From the NCBI RefSeq assembly GCF_000517625.1, contig NZ_CP007057.1, forward strand, positions 124,001-188,000: 64,000 nucleotides of DNA, written 5' to 3'. A program made the translations under genes and the position numbers. Shown here in pieces: positions 43,686 through 52,845 of the stretch. Origin of the DNA: Halostagnicola larsenii XH-48 (GTDB lineage Archaea; Halobacteriota; Halobacteria; Halobacteriales; Natrialbaceae). How positions within the stretch are numbered: position 1 is the first letter of the stretch; every line of letters starts with the position of its first letter. The notes under the pieces are model-generated. The model did not search any database, was not told the origin of the DNA, and saw only the letters and a list, made by a program, of their open reading frames with translations.

Positions 43686-44492
43686 CTACCACTCCATCCA
43701 AGCAGGGTCCTCACAGCGGAGTCGGCGATCGATGTTGTCGATTCGTTCGATATCCTCGTCGTCCAATTCAAGTTCAAGCGCCTTGCGGTTGTTCCGAATG
43801 TGTTCGGGCGTCTTCGACCGGGGAATCGGAACGACGTCATCCTTCGAGAGGAGCCAGGTCAGACTAACTGTGGCCTCGTTCACGTCGTGTTTGTCGGCGA
43901 TCGACGAAATTTCAGGGGTATCGAACACTTCGCCCTGCGCGATCGGGGAGTAAGCGACGAAGTACGCGTCACGGTCTCGGACGGCCGCACGGAGTTCCTC
44001 CTGTGGTAAGAACGGGTGCATCTCGGCCTGGACCGCATACGGTGACGGTTCGAGGAGTTCGTCGGCAAGTTCTAGATCCGAGGGTGTATAGTTGCTCACG
44101 CCGACGCGCTCGACCTGTCCCGAATTGACGAGTTCGTTGAAGACGGGTAATACGGTCTCGATGTCGTCCTGGCCGCGGGGCCAATGGTGGTAGAGCAGAT
44201 CGATCGTCTCGATCCCGAGTCGAGAGAGACTTTCCTCGACGCCATTTCGAATATAGTCCGGCGTCTTCTCCGGTTCCTCGAAATGGGCGATCTTCGTGGC
44301 GACGAACAGGTCGTCGCGATCGACGTTGGCACGGGCGATAGCCTCGCCGACCTCCGCTTCGTTTCCGTAGAGACGGGCCGTATCGAGGTGACGGTACCCC
44401 GATTCGATCGCCGTCACGAGGGCGTCGATCCCGTCCTCGTCAGTGAGACTGTACGTCCCGAATCCGAGCCTGTAGTCGCTTTTCTCAAGCAT
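43686..44492 (-). CDS. Aldo/keto reductase
   Basis: The 268-residue protein starts at ATG 44492 (MLEKSDYRLGFGTYSL). The catalytic tetrad is visible as D (HLDTARLYGNE, with the tyrosine), K (FVATKIAHFE) and H (LLYHHWPRG), and the NADPH site as PIPRSKTPEHIRNN. The family reduces aldehydes and keto-sugars with NADPH. It converges with the oxidoreductase at 42489 and closes the second catabolic block. A role in reducing a keto-sugar or aldehyde product is plausible but unspecific. Confidence 0.9.
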   Translation of the reverse strand: MLEKSDYRLGFGTYSLTDEDGIDALVTAIESGYRHLDTARLYGNEAEVGEAIARANVDRDDLFVATKIAHFEEPEKTPDYIRNGVEESLSRLGIETIDLLYHHWPRGQDDIETVLPVFNELVNSGQVERVGVSNYTPSDLELADELLEPSPYAVQAEMHPFLPQEELRAAVRDRDAYFVAYSPIAQGEVFDTPEISSIADKHDVNEATVSLTWLLSKDDVVPIPRSKTPEHIRNNRKALELELDDEDIERIDNIDRRLRCEDPAWMEW

Positions 44493-45039
44493 GCCCGAAA
44501 CAAGGCTCGAGCGGCCCTTATATTTTCTCGTTCGAAGGTTGCTTGAGGTCAAACTCAACTCTATTCTGGGTATTGGGCCAGTGCCTGACGATAGTGATTA
44601 CCTATCATAACCCAGTGAGCAGTTTTCACGATGCCGTTGAGCGACCAGAAGACAGCGTTTGCAAGACGAAAACGACATTCTCTCCCTCGTATCGAATTCT
44701 GCGAATAAATTCCGGCTTCTATGAACGAGTGCTCATGAAAACGGCTGTTACTCCAATCCAGTGACTCTATCTGTGTTTGATCATTACGAACTACCGGACG
44801 AGGGGATAATCTCAACAGTCGGTCAAACGTTGAAGTGTTTCCGGCCGAACGAAATGAAGTAGCGCCTTCCGAAAGAATTTACACCCATACATGTGTAATT
44901 GTATGGGTGTGATCGTTCCGAGATGAATCACCCAGCAAAGTTGGCGCATTTGGACGTTTGTAAGACGCAAACGAGGTCCCTCAGTCCCTCTCGTCCGGTG
45001 GCATGGAGTGGCAGCTGTTTCAGCGGTAAATATCCCCGT
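44493..45039. other. 547-base intergenic region
   Basis: No recognisable gene. A minus-strand open frame at 44561-44815 (containing RFRLANAVFWSLNGIVKT) has the composition of real coding sequence but matches nothing I know. It may be a fragment. Confidence 0.4.
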
Positions 45040-45939
45040 TCACCCGCTAGAAATCAGTACAATACTGCTGATTGCCAGGGCCGTCGCTACGAAACGAGCT
45101 CGAAGATGTGACTCCTCGAGGAAGATCGCTCCCAGAATTACAGCGACGATCGCTTGTCCATTGACGACCGGAGAAACAATACTTGCAGGCAGTCGCTGAA
45201 AGGCGAGCAAGACGACATGGTTCCCGGACGCGATGATAAGTGCCGTCACGACGAAATAGGGCAAATCGCGCCACCAGTTGTTCGGCCAGCGAGCACGGAT
45301 AGCCAGTGGCCCGATCAGTACAGCGATGCCGAGAAACATCAACGGCAGATATGTTGTTGGTGCGACGGCCATCTCCTGCATTAGCACGCGTTTGCCCACA
45401 TCAACGACCGCGAACGTAGCGGCCGACAACAACGCCAACTGGGCCGGCCGCGATTGAGTAGCCCGCTTGAGTGGAGCACGGAGCGTAGTCCCCTGCCAAT
45501 TAGCGACGTAGATCGCAATCGTCGCGATGACCACGCCGCCGACTTGGAGTACGGAGAGTCGCTGACTCAGGAGTCCCACTTCGAGTGGCAGTACGAACAC
45601 TGGAATGATTTTACTGATCGGCGAAACGTACGAGATCTCGCCGAGTCGAATTGCACGGAACAGAAAGACCATAGCGAGCGCTGTCAATACAGTTATCGCG
45701 AAAATCGAACCAAGGACGTTTAGTCGGTTCGAGACAGAGAGGAAGGGCGCATCACTGGCGATAACGACTGGAATATAGAGTAGCATCGAAAGCGTATATG
45801 TAATCGACAGGAACGCTGACGACGGGTAGTCAGCGAACCATTGCTTCATCACGAACAATGACGTTCCGTAGAGGAGCGCAGCCAGACTGGCGAATGCAAT
45901 TCCAAGATTCACACTCCTTTTTGAGTCGGTCGGATGCAA
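45040..45939 (-). CDS. EamA/DMT superfamily transporter
   Basis: The 299-residue protein has ten hydrophobic segments in two EamA repeats of about 130-140 residues each; the first begins at ASLAALLYGTSLFVMKQWF and the second at ALLSAATFAVVDVGKRVLM. Loop signatures ISYVSPISKIIPVF and ASIVSPVVNGQAIVAVIL are the typical helix-4/5 and 9/10 regions. Members export metabolites, amino acids or sugars and act in the cytoplasmic membrane. It lies alone between the catabolic block and transposase debris, so no substrate can be assigned. Confidence 0.87.
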   Translation of the reverse strand: MHPTDSKRSVNLGIAFASLAALLYGTSLFVMKQWFADYPSSAFLSITYTLSMLLYIPVVIASDAPFLSVSNRLNVLGSIFAITVLTALAMVFLFRAIRLGEISYVSPISKIIPVFVLPLEVGLLSQRLSVLQVGGVVIATIAIYVANWQGTTLRAPLKRATQSRPAQLALLSAATFAVVDVGKRVLMQEMAVAPTTYLPLMFLGIAVLIGPLAIRARWPNNWWRDLPYFVVTALIIASGNHVVLLAFQRLPASIVSPVVNGQAIVAVILGAIFLEESHLRARFVATALAISSIVLISSG

Positions 45940-46017
45940 GAAACATTCGCTTTGAATTCACGAGATGCCTGAGCGGTTGTGACGATCTGACCGGGCAAGT
46001 GCCCGTATTGGAGTTTC

Positions 46018-46200
46018 AGTGCCGAAATAGACGACGAGTATCATTCTCTGTACGCCCAACGATCGCTTTTCGAAACCGCCTTCTCGTCACTCAAGCGCAC
46101 GCTCGTCACTGCCGTGCGAGCGCGTGCTGGGCTCCGAGAATTCCGTGAAATTGTTCTCAAATGCATCGTCTACAACGTCAAGCGAGCCATGAAACCATAG
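46018..46200 (+). pseudogene. IS5-type transposase, C-terminal fragment
   Basis: Sixty in-frame codons end at TAG 46200 and read EYHSLYAQRSLFETAFSSLK then REFREIVLKCIVYNVKRAMK. This is the C-terminal end of an IS5-type (DDE) haloarchaeal transposase including the YxxK-like region after the catalytic glutamate. The N-terminal two-thirds is absent. Confidence 0.65.
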
Positions 46201-46395
46201 AGTCAACCGTCATGTGGCGATTCAACAGAATCGAGTAGATCAATCCAATTGCAAATAGGATGTAACGGCGGAGAGGATTGTTTCCATATAGAAGCCAGAC
46301 ATTCAGTCGAAAAATAGTTAGCGGTCAATACGCAACTGAGTGAGCATGTATTTCACGTTAAAACACATCCAAAGCAGAAGCATGAGAAGTCGTGC

Positions 46396-46900
46396 TTATT
46401 TTGTAATATTCTACCAGACGGCGAAGACTTGGAGCCATGATTCTGAGGTTGATGGGCTGACGTGACTGAAACAGTTTGAGAAGAAATAGGTTAATTATTC
46501 TATCTACCTAAATATATGTTCAATAGTATTCCGATTTCGATGGTTTTCATATCGAAATCGGGGTCCACGTCGACGGAGTGCTGTCTGGAAATGTTGTGCT
46601 CCATCAACGAGAAACACAGCGTCTTCGATATCATGTTTCTCGGTTAGTTTTTGTGAAAAGAGTTCAGTCAATGTGGCCGTAGTCGATGAAAACAGCCGCA
46701 TATGGTGATTTTGTTTGTTTCAGGATTGACTGCAGCGTACAGCTAATACTGTTGGTTGTCAATCCGAATCACGTTGCGATCGACGAAACCGTGATTCGGA
46801 TTCGCGTCCGTTGCTGGCTGTAGATTAACTTTCTGTACCCAATCGTGAACAGCCTTCCGTGATCACTCGACGCTGAACTTCTCGAGTTATTAATTAGTAT
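46396..46900 (-). pseudogene. IS6-family transposase remnant
   Basis: Reading leftward from about 46900, the sequence gives AVHDWVQKVNLQP, VIRIDNQQY followed by TAG where relatives have tryptophan, LYAAVNPETN, then after a shift RLFSSTTATLTELFSQKL, DAVFLVDGAQHFQTALRRRG, NRNTIEHIFR, two more stops, and SNCFSHVSPSTSESWLQVFA ending at TAA 46396. These segments in order are an IS6-family DDE transposase typical of haloarchaea. The element is inactive. Confidence 0.8.
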
Positions 46901-47011
46901 TTGAAAGTGATAATTCAGCAAGATGGGGTCGAATACTCAACTCCATTAGCTGGGCGGTGTCCACCCTCACTCCACAAAACTCAAAATAATCTGGTCGCTA
47001 CTTGAAGGTCG

Positions 47012-48247
47012 TCAACTGCTTATTCGATAGGACGTCCGAGCCATCTCGTTGGCAATGATCTGATATCCTTCATCGACTCCCATTCCGGGCTTCGCCAGTA
47101 TCTGTTCCGGTTGCGTTGCGAGCGCTACTTGTGCACAGACCCGAGCAGAGACATCTGTTTCCGCGCAGCTTCCGCCTAAGTATGCACGCGTATCGGTGTT
47201 TTCGCAGTATTGGACAGCATTGATACTTGCAGTGATTTCACCGAGATCGGGCGTCTTTATCTGGACAACATCGACGGCGCCGGAATCGACAAAAGCGGTG
47301 ACGTCGTCGTAGGTATTACAAAACTCGTCGGCGATGATATCTACGGGCACCGAACACTCGGTTAGGGCGTCTCGGAGTGCTCCGAGCACGTGAATCTGCT
47401 CGTCGCGTGATCCTGCCTCTATCGGGCTCTCTATTTGAAGTGAATACGGCGATGCGGCGTCGTCGAGAGCTGCGAAGTAGTCTATCACCTCGTCACGATC
47501 GTACGGAGGTGCAAAGATTTCGCCAACCGTCCCGTAGATATCTACGTGAAACGTCGGGTCGTACCCTGGAGAACCGAGTTCGGTCACTCGATCGCTAAGC
47601 CAATCCAGATATTCAAGGAGCCGTTCTCCCTCTCGACCGATCTTATCTACCGAGTTAAACAGCCCGTGGGGAAGAACGGGACCCTCTTTGAGAATCATCT
47701 TTTCGGCGTTTCGACGGCGGTCACTGCCGCTTTGACAGAAGATTGGAACCGGTTGGGGCGAACGGTCGATATCGTATTCGTCAGTGATTACCTCCGTCAT
47801 CGTCTGTGCAGAAGCCGTCGCTGCGGCATCGAGTAGCGCCTGGGAGACCCCGTATCGGACTGCCGTGTGTAACTCTTCCGTGTCAGCAATGTCGCTCAGG
47901 ATCTCGACGTTGGTCGTAAACGCACTGGCATCTCGACCGACGAGGGCCTCCGAAATAGTTGTCTCGATCTCGTCTAGGTGGTCCTCCGCAGTAAAAAACG
48001 CGTCGCGGCCACCGAATCCAGAGTATTGGACCGCTGTACAATCACCGATACCGGTTCGACCGTTTTCAAGTTCGATTATTACACTCGTTGCTTCGGCCGG
48101 TTGACGGACATCGGTAAACCCTGAGGTAATTGCTTCTCCTTTGTACAGAAATCCATCTCGATCTGCGTTCGCCACGATAGCTTTCTTATCGTCGAAGTAG
48201 TACCCACCTGTCGTTACCACTGCAGTTACGTTAGCTATCTCTGTCAT
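47012..48247 (-). CDS. mal: Methylaspartate ammonia-lyase
   Basis: The 411-residue protein keeps the catalytic residues of the clostridial enzyme at nearly the same numbers: H194 (VLPHGLF), metal ligands D236 (FHVDIYG), E273 (QIESPIE) and D307 (IADEFCN), and base K331 (VVQIKTPDLG). It interconverts threo-3-methylaspartate with mesaconate plus ammonia (EC 4.3.1.2). In haloarchaea this enzyme serves the methylaspartate cycle of acetate assimilation, where it normally sits with glutamate mutase and mesaconyl-CoA genes. None are present here. Instead its neighbours are an IclR regulator, an NhaC-type transporter, an asparaginase and a D-amino-acid oxidase. A TATA box lies at 48281-48288. Confidence 0.92.
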   Translation of the reverse strand: MTEIANVTAVVTTGGYYFDDKKAIVANADRDGFLYKGEAITSGFTDVRQPAEATSVIIELENGRTGIGDCTAVQYSGFGGRDAFFTAEDHLDEIETTISEALVGRDASAFTTNVEILSDIADTEELHTAVRYGVSQALLDAAATASAQTMTEVITDEYDIDRSPQPVPIFCQSGSDRRRNAEKMILKEGPVLPHGLFNSVDKIGREGERLLEYLDWLSDRVTELGSPGYDPTFHVDIYGTVGEIFAPPYDRDEVIDYFAALDDAASPYSLQIESPIEAGSRDEQIHVLGALRDALTECSVPVDIIADEFCNTYDDVTAFVDSGAVDVVQIKTPDLGEITASINAVQYCENTDTRAYLGGSCAETDVSARVCAQVALATQPEQILAKPGMGVDEGYQIIANEMARTSYRISS

Positions 48248-48881
48248 TTGTCGTCCATGCCAGTATTTATTGAGGGGTCATATATAAATTCCTATTATAG
48301 AACAATCGTTGATTTTGAGCTGCGCCCAATTTGATGGCGAATTTCATTCTATTATACATAGAACGATTTCTAACGCGGCTCTTTGTTGGGCTGGCGAGAA
48401 GGAGCATCATTTACACACATATGAGCGTAATATATGTGGTGAATCGAAGCGGTGGTACGAGGTGGGTAAATTGGCCGTGTTCCAATTCAGCGACTCGGAT
48501 GCGGTGAGGAAGACGGTCAGTCTTCCAAAGGAGAAGGAGATGGATCTGGTGAATCGCTATAGGACGTTGGGTTCGGCTGGTGAGCGTGCGTTGTAACCGC
48601 CCTCGACAAGGGCCAATCGAGGTTGTTGCGAAGATAGCTACCGCTGAGAACGAGCACAAGAAGATTTCGCCACGATCCTCCGAGTCTTAACCCCAATCCG
48701 AACGCCGTCTAGTGATTCACCAGAGCCAAGGAGATAAAAATCAAAAGGCACGGGTTCCAAGATCCGTACTGAGCAAGGGAGGAGTGCCCTACTATTAATG
48801 TCACCAATGAATGGTTGCTACGCTGAATAACGAAAATTCTATGATACATGGATTTATAAGACTTGGAGAGAAAGAGACAGT
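48248..48881. other. 634-base intergenic region with two divergent promoters
   Basis: The region separates methylaspartate ammonia-lyase from the IclR gene. TATA-like sequences are tatataaa at 48281-48288 (for the lyase, minus strand) and gatttataag at 48851-48860 (for IclR, 22-31 bases before its ATG). Several short open frames around 48300-48690 match no family. Confidence 0.5.
48851..48860 (+). promoter_or_regulatory. TATA box of the IclR gene at 48882
   Basis: The sequence gatttataag stands 22-31 bases before ATG 48882, consistent with leaderless transcription. Confidence 0.55.
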
Positions 48882-49646
48882 ATGATCGAAAGTCAACTTT
48901 TGACGACGACCGAAACATCGTTAGCGGTGATCGAGGCGATTCAGGAACTCGACGGGGAGACGCCGGCCGAACTCGCGGCGACGCTCGAGCTATCCGAGAG
49001 CACCGTCTACAAACACCTCTATACCCTCGCGAAACACGGTTACGTCGCCTCCGACGGCGACGAATACCGACTCGGGGCGCGGTTCTATCACATCGGGATG
49101 TACGTCCGGAACCGCAGCAAAGTATTCGAACTGGCGGGCAAGTATGTCATTGAACTCGCCGAGCAGTCAAACGAGGAATCCGATTTCGGGATCGAGGAGA
49201 ACGGTCGTATCGTGACGCTGTTTGATTCGGTCGGTAGCTCCGCTAAGCCGAGTTCTCGGCTCAACAACTACGAGTACATGCATACGACAGCCATCGGGAA
49301 GGCGATCCTCGCTCGATTGCCAGAGTCACGCGTCAACGAGATTGCCGACCGATGGGGTCTCCCGGGACTCACCGAAGAGACAATCACGTCTCGGGCGGAA
49401 CTTGACACCGAACTCGAGCGCACTCGAGAACGGGGCTATGCAATCAATGATCAGGAATCGATTCCGGGCAAACGCGTCGCCGGCGTCGTCGCTGAGGGTC
49501 CCAATGGGACCGTCATCGGCGGGTTCACTATCTCCGGTCCGGAGTACCGGATCGAAGACGCCGACCTCCACCAGGAATTTCCCGACATTCTGCAGCGAGT
49601 TGTGCCGGATTTCGAGACGGAACTGGTCTCACAGGGGCTCCTGTAG
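48882..49646 (+). CDS. IclR family transcriptional regulator of the amino-acid island
   Basis: The 254-residue protein has an N-terminal winged helix (ETPAELAATLELSESTVYKH as the helix-turn-helix, about residues 26-50), then the effector domain with YMHTTAIGKAILARLPESR and the IclR signature ending GGFTISGPEYRIEDADLH. It is divergent from methylaspartate ammonia-lyase and codirectional with the NhaC-family transporter and asparaginase genes, and so likely controls the island. The effector may be an amino acid or dicarboxylate. Confidence 0.9.
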   Translation: MIESQLLTTTETSLAVIEAIQELDGETPAELAATLELSESTVYKHLYTLAKHGYVASDGDEYRLGARFYHIGMYVRNRSKVFELAGKYVIELAEQSNEESDFGIEENGRIVTLFDSVGSSAKPSSRLNNYEYMHTTAIGKAILARLPESRVNEIADRWGLPGLTEETITSRAELDTELERTRERGYAINDQESIPGKRVAGVVAEGPNGTVIGGFTISGPEYRIEDADLHQEFPDILQRVVPDFETELVSQGLL

Positions 49647-49843
49647 TCGTTTTCGAGATCGACGAAAGAACCGATAACCGACCGATTGTGGCCGCGATAC
49701 TCTCAAATCGAAATGCTGTACGCATCTATTTTCCAGCTATATCTGTTGGATATCCCGTAGAGAACGCCACTGCGTGCCCATCTGATCGCTTCCTGATCCT
49801 CATTCAAAAGATTAAAATAGTGTAACTCTCACATTGGGTGTGT

Positions 49844-51613
49844 ATGTCATACGAATCCCTCCCGGTTGCAGCACTCGCACTGGCACCACCGGTTCTCGCG
49901 ATCGTACTCGCGATGTATACGCGGCAGGTGCTCGTGTCGTTGTTCGCCGGGGTATGGATTGGTGCGTTGATGATCGCCGATTGGAATCCGATCGCGGCGA
50001 CGGCGCTGTCGATGGACTGGATCGTGGAAGTCGTTAGATCGCCGTTCGACACCAAGTTCCTGATCCTGATCATGTTCATGGGCGCTGGTGCCGCGTTCAT
50101 TTACAAATCAGGTGGAATCATCGCGCTCCAGAACTGGATCGGTCATCGGGTAAATACGGCACGAGACTCGCAAATCCTAACGTGGCTCATTGGGATTTTC
50201 ATTTTCTTCGACTCGTATACGAGCACCATCGTGACCGGGAACGCGACTCGCGAGCTATCTCAGGAAAACAACACCTCTCGAGAGATGCACGCCTACGTGC
50301 TGGACTCGACGACCTCGCCGGTTACGACCTTCGGACCCGTATCGAACTGGATCGGGTATCAGGTATCGATGATCATCGTTGGGTTCGAAGCCGCCCAGTT
50401 CACCGCTGAAGAAGTCGGTCTCACCGCATTCGGGCTATTCTTGCAGAGCATTCCGTGGAATATCTACTGTTTCCTAGCGTTCTTCATGGTTGGGTTCATT
50501 TCGATCACACAGCGGTTCTACGGTCCGATGCTGAACGCTGAGTGGCGTTCGCGCAAAGAAAAAAAGACTCACCGGGACGACGCGACGCCGCTCTCGGACA
50601 TCACGACCGACGTCGGTGAACCGAGCGAGAAGAACCCGACGCTGATCAATTTCTTCGCGCCGATTCTGTCGCTGCTGATAGTCGGACTCATCTCGATGTG
50701 GTGGCTCGGTGGAGGCCACCAGTCCGGCGTCGATATCGCGACTGCGTTCCAGGAAACCGATGTCGCACTCGGTCTCCTATACGGTTCGTTCGCGTTCATG
50801 GCCGTCGGCATGCTCGGTTCCGTCGGGTTCGGAACCATGGACATCGAAGAAGCGAGCGATACCGTAATTAGCGGGTTCAAGACGATGATGATCGCGGCCG
50901 CGATCATCGTCCTCGCCTGGAGTATCGGCCACGCGGCTGAACAGGTCGGGACGGCCCAGTACATCGTCGACGTGATGGTCGGCAGCGGTGTTCCCGGATC
51001 GTTCCTGCCGCTTCTCATCTTCGTTGCGGCAATGTTCATTGCGCTCACGACCGGGACGTCGTGGGGGACCATGGCGATCCTGACGCCGCTCGCGATTCCG
51101 CTCGGCTACGAACTGTCCGGACTGTCGATCCTGCCGGTCCTCATGGGCGTCCTGTTCGGTGGAGCGATCTGGGGCGATCACGTCTCACCGATCAGTGATA
51201 CGACTGTCATGTCCTCAATCTTCGCCGGTTCGGACCACATCGATCACGTGACGACGCAGATTCCGTTCGCGATGACCGCAGCCGGTGTGACGGTACTGAT
51301 GTTGCTCCTGTACGCGGTCGGTGTGACGTCGCCACTGGTGTTGCTCCCGCTCTCAGTCGTCCTCACCGCGGGTGCCGTCATCGTGCTGAACAAGTTCGAT
51401 GCTCGCCGCAAGAACTTGCCCGAAGTCATGCCGACTACCGAGGCCATCGACAACGGTGAAATCGACGTCGATGCGATCGAAAACGGAAGCGAAACCGACA
51501 CAACGCGGATCAACGGCCGGTACAAATTCGTCGAATCGATCCCGCTGACCGCAGTCGGGATCGTTATCGCGTATCTCTGTCTGGTATTCGGGTTCATGAC
51601 CCTCGGCTTCTAG
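49844..51613 (+). CDS. NhaC-family Na+/H+ antiporter-like transporter
   Basis: From ATG 49844 (MSYESLPVAALALAPPVLA) the protein is 589 residues with about 11-13 hydrophobic helices. It matches the NhaC/YuiF-type superfamily in GTSWGTMAILTPLAIPLGY, GGAIWGDHVSPISDTTVMSS and FFDSYTSTIVTGNATRELS. The family includes Na+/H+ antiporters but also sodium-coupled carriers of malate, lactate and amino acids. With an asparaginase and amino-acid enzymes nearby it may import asparagine or aspartate. A TATA-like attaaaatag lies at 49811-49820. Confidence 0.85.
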   Translation: MSYESLPVAALALAPPVLAIVLAMYTRQVLVSLFAGVWIGALMIADWNPIAATALSMDWIVEVVRSPFDTKFLILIMFMGAGAAFIYKSGGIIALQNWIGHRVNTARDSQILTWLIGIFIFFDSYTSTIVTGNATRELSQENNTSREMHAYVLDSTTSPVTTFGPVSNWIGYQVSMIIVGFEAAQFTAEEVGLTAFGLFLQSIPWNIYCFLAFFMVGFISITQRFYGPMLNAEWRSRKEKKTHRDDATPLSDITTDVGEPSEKNPTLINFFAPILSLLIVGLISMWWLGGGHQSGVDIATAFQETDVALGLLYGSFAFMAVGMLGSVGFGTMDIEEASDTVISGFKTMMIAAAIIVLAWSIGHAAEQVGTAQYIVDVMVGSGVPGSFLPLLIFVAAMFIALTTGTSWGTMAILTPLAIPLGYELSGLSILPVLMGVLFGGAIWGDHVSPISDTTVMSSIFAGSDHIDHVTTQIPFAMTAAGVTVLMLLLYAVGVTSPLVLLPLSVVLTAGAVIVLNKFDARRKNLPEVMPTTEAIDNGEIDVDAIENGSETDTTRINGRYKFVESIPLTAVGIVIAYLCLVFGFMTLGF

Positions 51614-51791
51614 CGGGAGGATAGGTACTTCTGTTCAGCGTTTTTGACGAAGAGAGAAGCAAAGATGTGGCTCAAATAGACCTCTGGTTACTGATACAAC
51701 ACGAACTATCCGTCGCAGTATTCTCCGCACCGTAAACGGCGAGGGGTCTTCCGCTGATAGGAGGTTGGCGTAGTCGATGTCAATCATAACC

Positions 51792-51799
51792 GATATACG
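51792..51799 (+). promoter_or_regulatory. TATA box of the asparaginase gene
   Basis: The sequence gatatacg stands 23-30 bases before ATG 51822 and favours that start over ATG 51777. Confidence 0.45.
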
Positions 51800-51821
51800 T
51801 TTTGTTCGGACAGTACGATGT

Positions 51822-52808
51822 ATGTCGACTGTGTACGTCATTGCCACCGGCGGCACGATCGTGAGTACCTCGAGCGACACCGGGACGGTCCCGACCGAGT
51901 CAGTACAGGAGTTAGTACAGGCCTATCCGGAGAGCTTCGAGCACGTTGATATCGAATTGGAACAACTCACGCAAACCCCGAGTTCAGAGCTGACGATCAA
52001 CGATCTCGTGAGACTGAGTGATTGTGTGCGAGCCGTCGCCGACGAGATGGATGGCGTCGTCGTCCTCCACGGGACCGACACGATCGAAGAGACCGCATAC
52101 TACCTCGATATCGTGCTCGACGTTGACGTACCGGTCGTCCTCACTGGGGCACAACGGCCGTACGATAGCCGTAGTCCCGACGGGCCGGCAAACCTTCGCG
52201 GGGCCCTCGCGGCAGCGAGTCACGATCACGTTCGGACGGGTGCCTACGTCTTCTTCAACGACCGTCTTCACGCAGCGCGACCAGTGACGAAAGACCACAG
52301 CAGCAATCTCGACGCGTACGGTTCGGGCAACTACGGCCCAGTCGCCGAGCGGACACCGAACGGCCTCTGGTTTTACCGCCGCCCCGAGAGTCTATCGGTG
52401 ACGATCCCCACACGAGAGATCACGGCGACCGTCGAGGTCATGCCCACGTCAACGGACACCGACGGGAGACAGATCGATCACGCCATCGATCGCGGTGTCG
52501 ATGGAATCGTCGTCGACGCGCTCGGACTCGGAAATGTTCCCGCGGACGTTGCAGATTCCATCGGAGATGCTGTTGACGACGATATTGTCGTCGTTATTAC
52601 GACGCGGTGTCGCAACGGAGTCGTCTCGCCTATGTACGGTTCCAAAGGGGGTGGTGCAGCTCTCGAAGAAGAGGGTGTACTGTTTGCATCGAACCTTCCC
52701 GCCCACAAGGCCCGAATCAAACTCCTAGTAGCTCTGTCACAACAACCAGGCGATACGGTTTTAGAGGCGTTTGATTCCAGTCAAATCGATGGCCACGGGT
52801 ATGTATGA
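51822..52808 (+). CDS. ansA: L-asparaginase (AnsA/AnsB type amidohydrolase)
   Basis: From ATG 51822 (MSTVYVIATGGTIVSTSSDT) the protein is 328 residues. The two catalytic triads are intact: the nucleophile T12 in TGGTI, and T85/D86 in VLHGTDTIEET with the lysine in PVTKDHSSNLDAYG. The substrate-contact region PVVLTGAQRPYDSRSPDGPA is present. It hydrolyses asparagine (and perhaps D-asparagine or glutamine) to aspartate and ammonia. No signal peptide is visible, so it is cytoplasmic. It converges with the D-amino-acid oxidase gene. Confidence 0.92.
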   Translation: MSTVYVIATGGTIVSTSSDTGTVPTESVQELVQAYPESFEHVDIELEQLTQTPSSELTINDLVRLSDCVRAVADEMDGVVVLHGTDTIEETAYYLDIVLDVDVPVVLTGAQRPYDSRSPDGPANLRGALAAASHDHVRTGAYVFFNDRLHAARPVTKDHSSNLDAYGSGNYGPVAERTPNGLWFYRRPESLSVTIPTREITATVEVMPTSTDTDGRQIDHAIDRGVDGIVVDALGLGNVPADVADSIGDAVDDDIVVVITTRCRNGVVSPMYGSKGGGAALEEEGVLFASNLPAHKARIKLLVALSQQPGDTVLEAFDSSQIDGHGYV

Positions 52809-52845
52809 AAGATGGTCCTAAAAGTGATAAATATTTAATATGTAG

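Noticed and set aside
47012-48247. Sugar-acid dehydratase of the enolase superfamily
   Set aside because: Residues H194 and K331 with the D236/E273/D307 metal site are those of methylaspartate ammonia-lyase rather than acid-sugar dehydratases.
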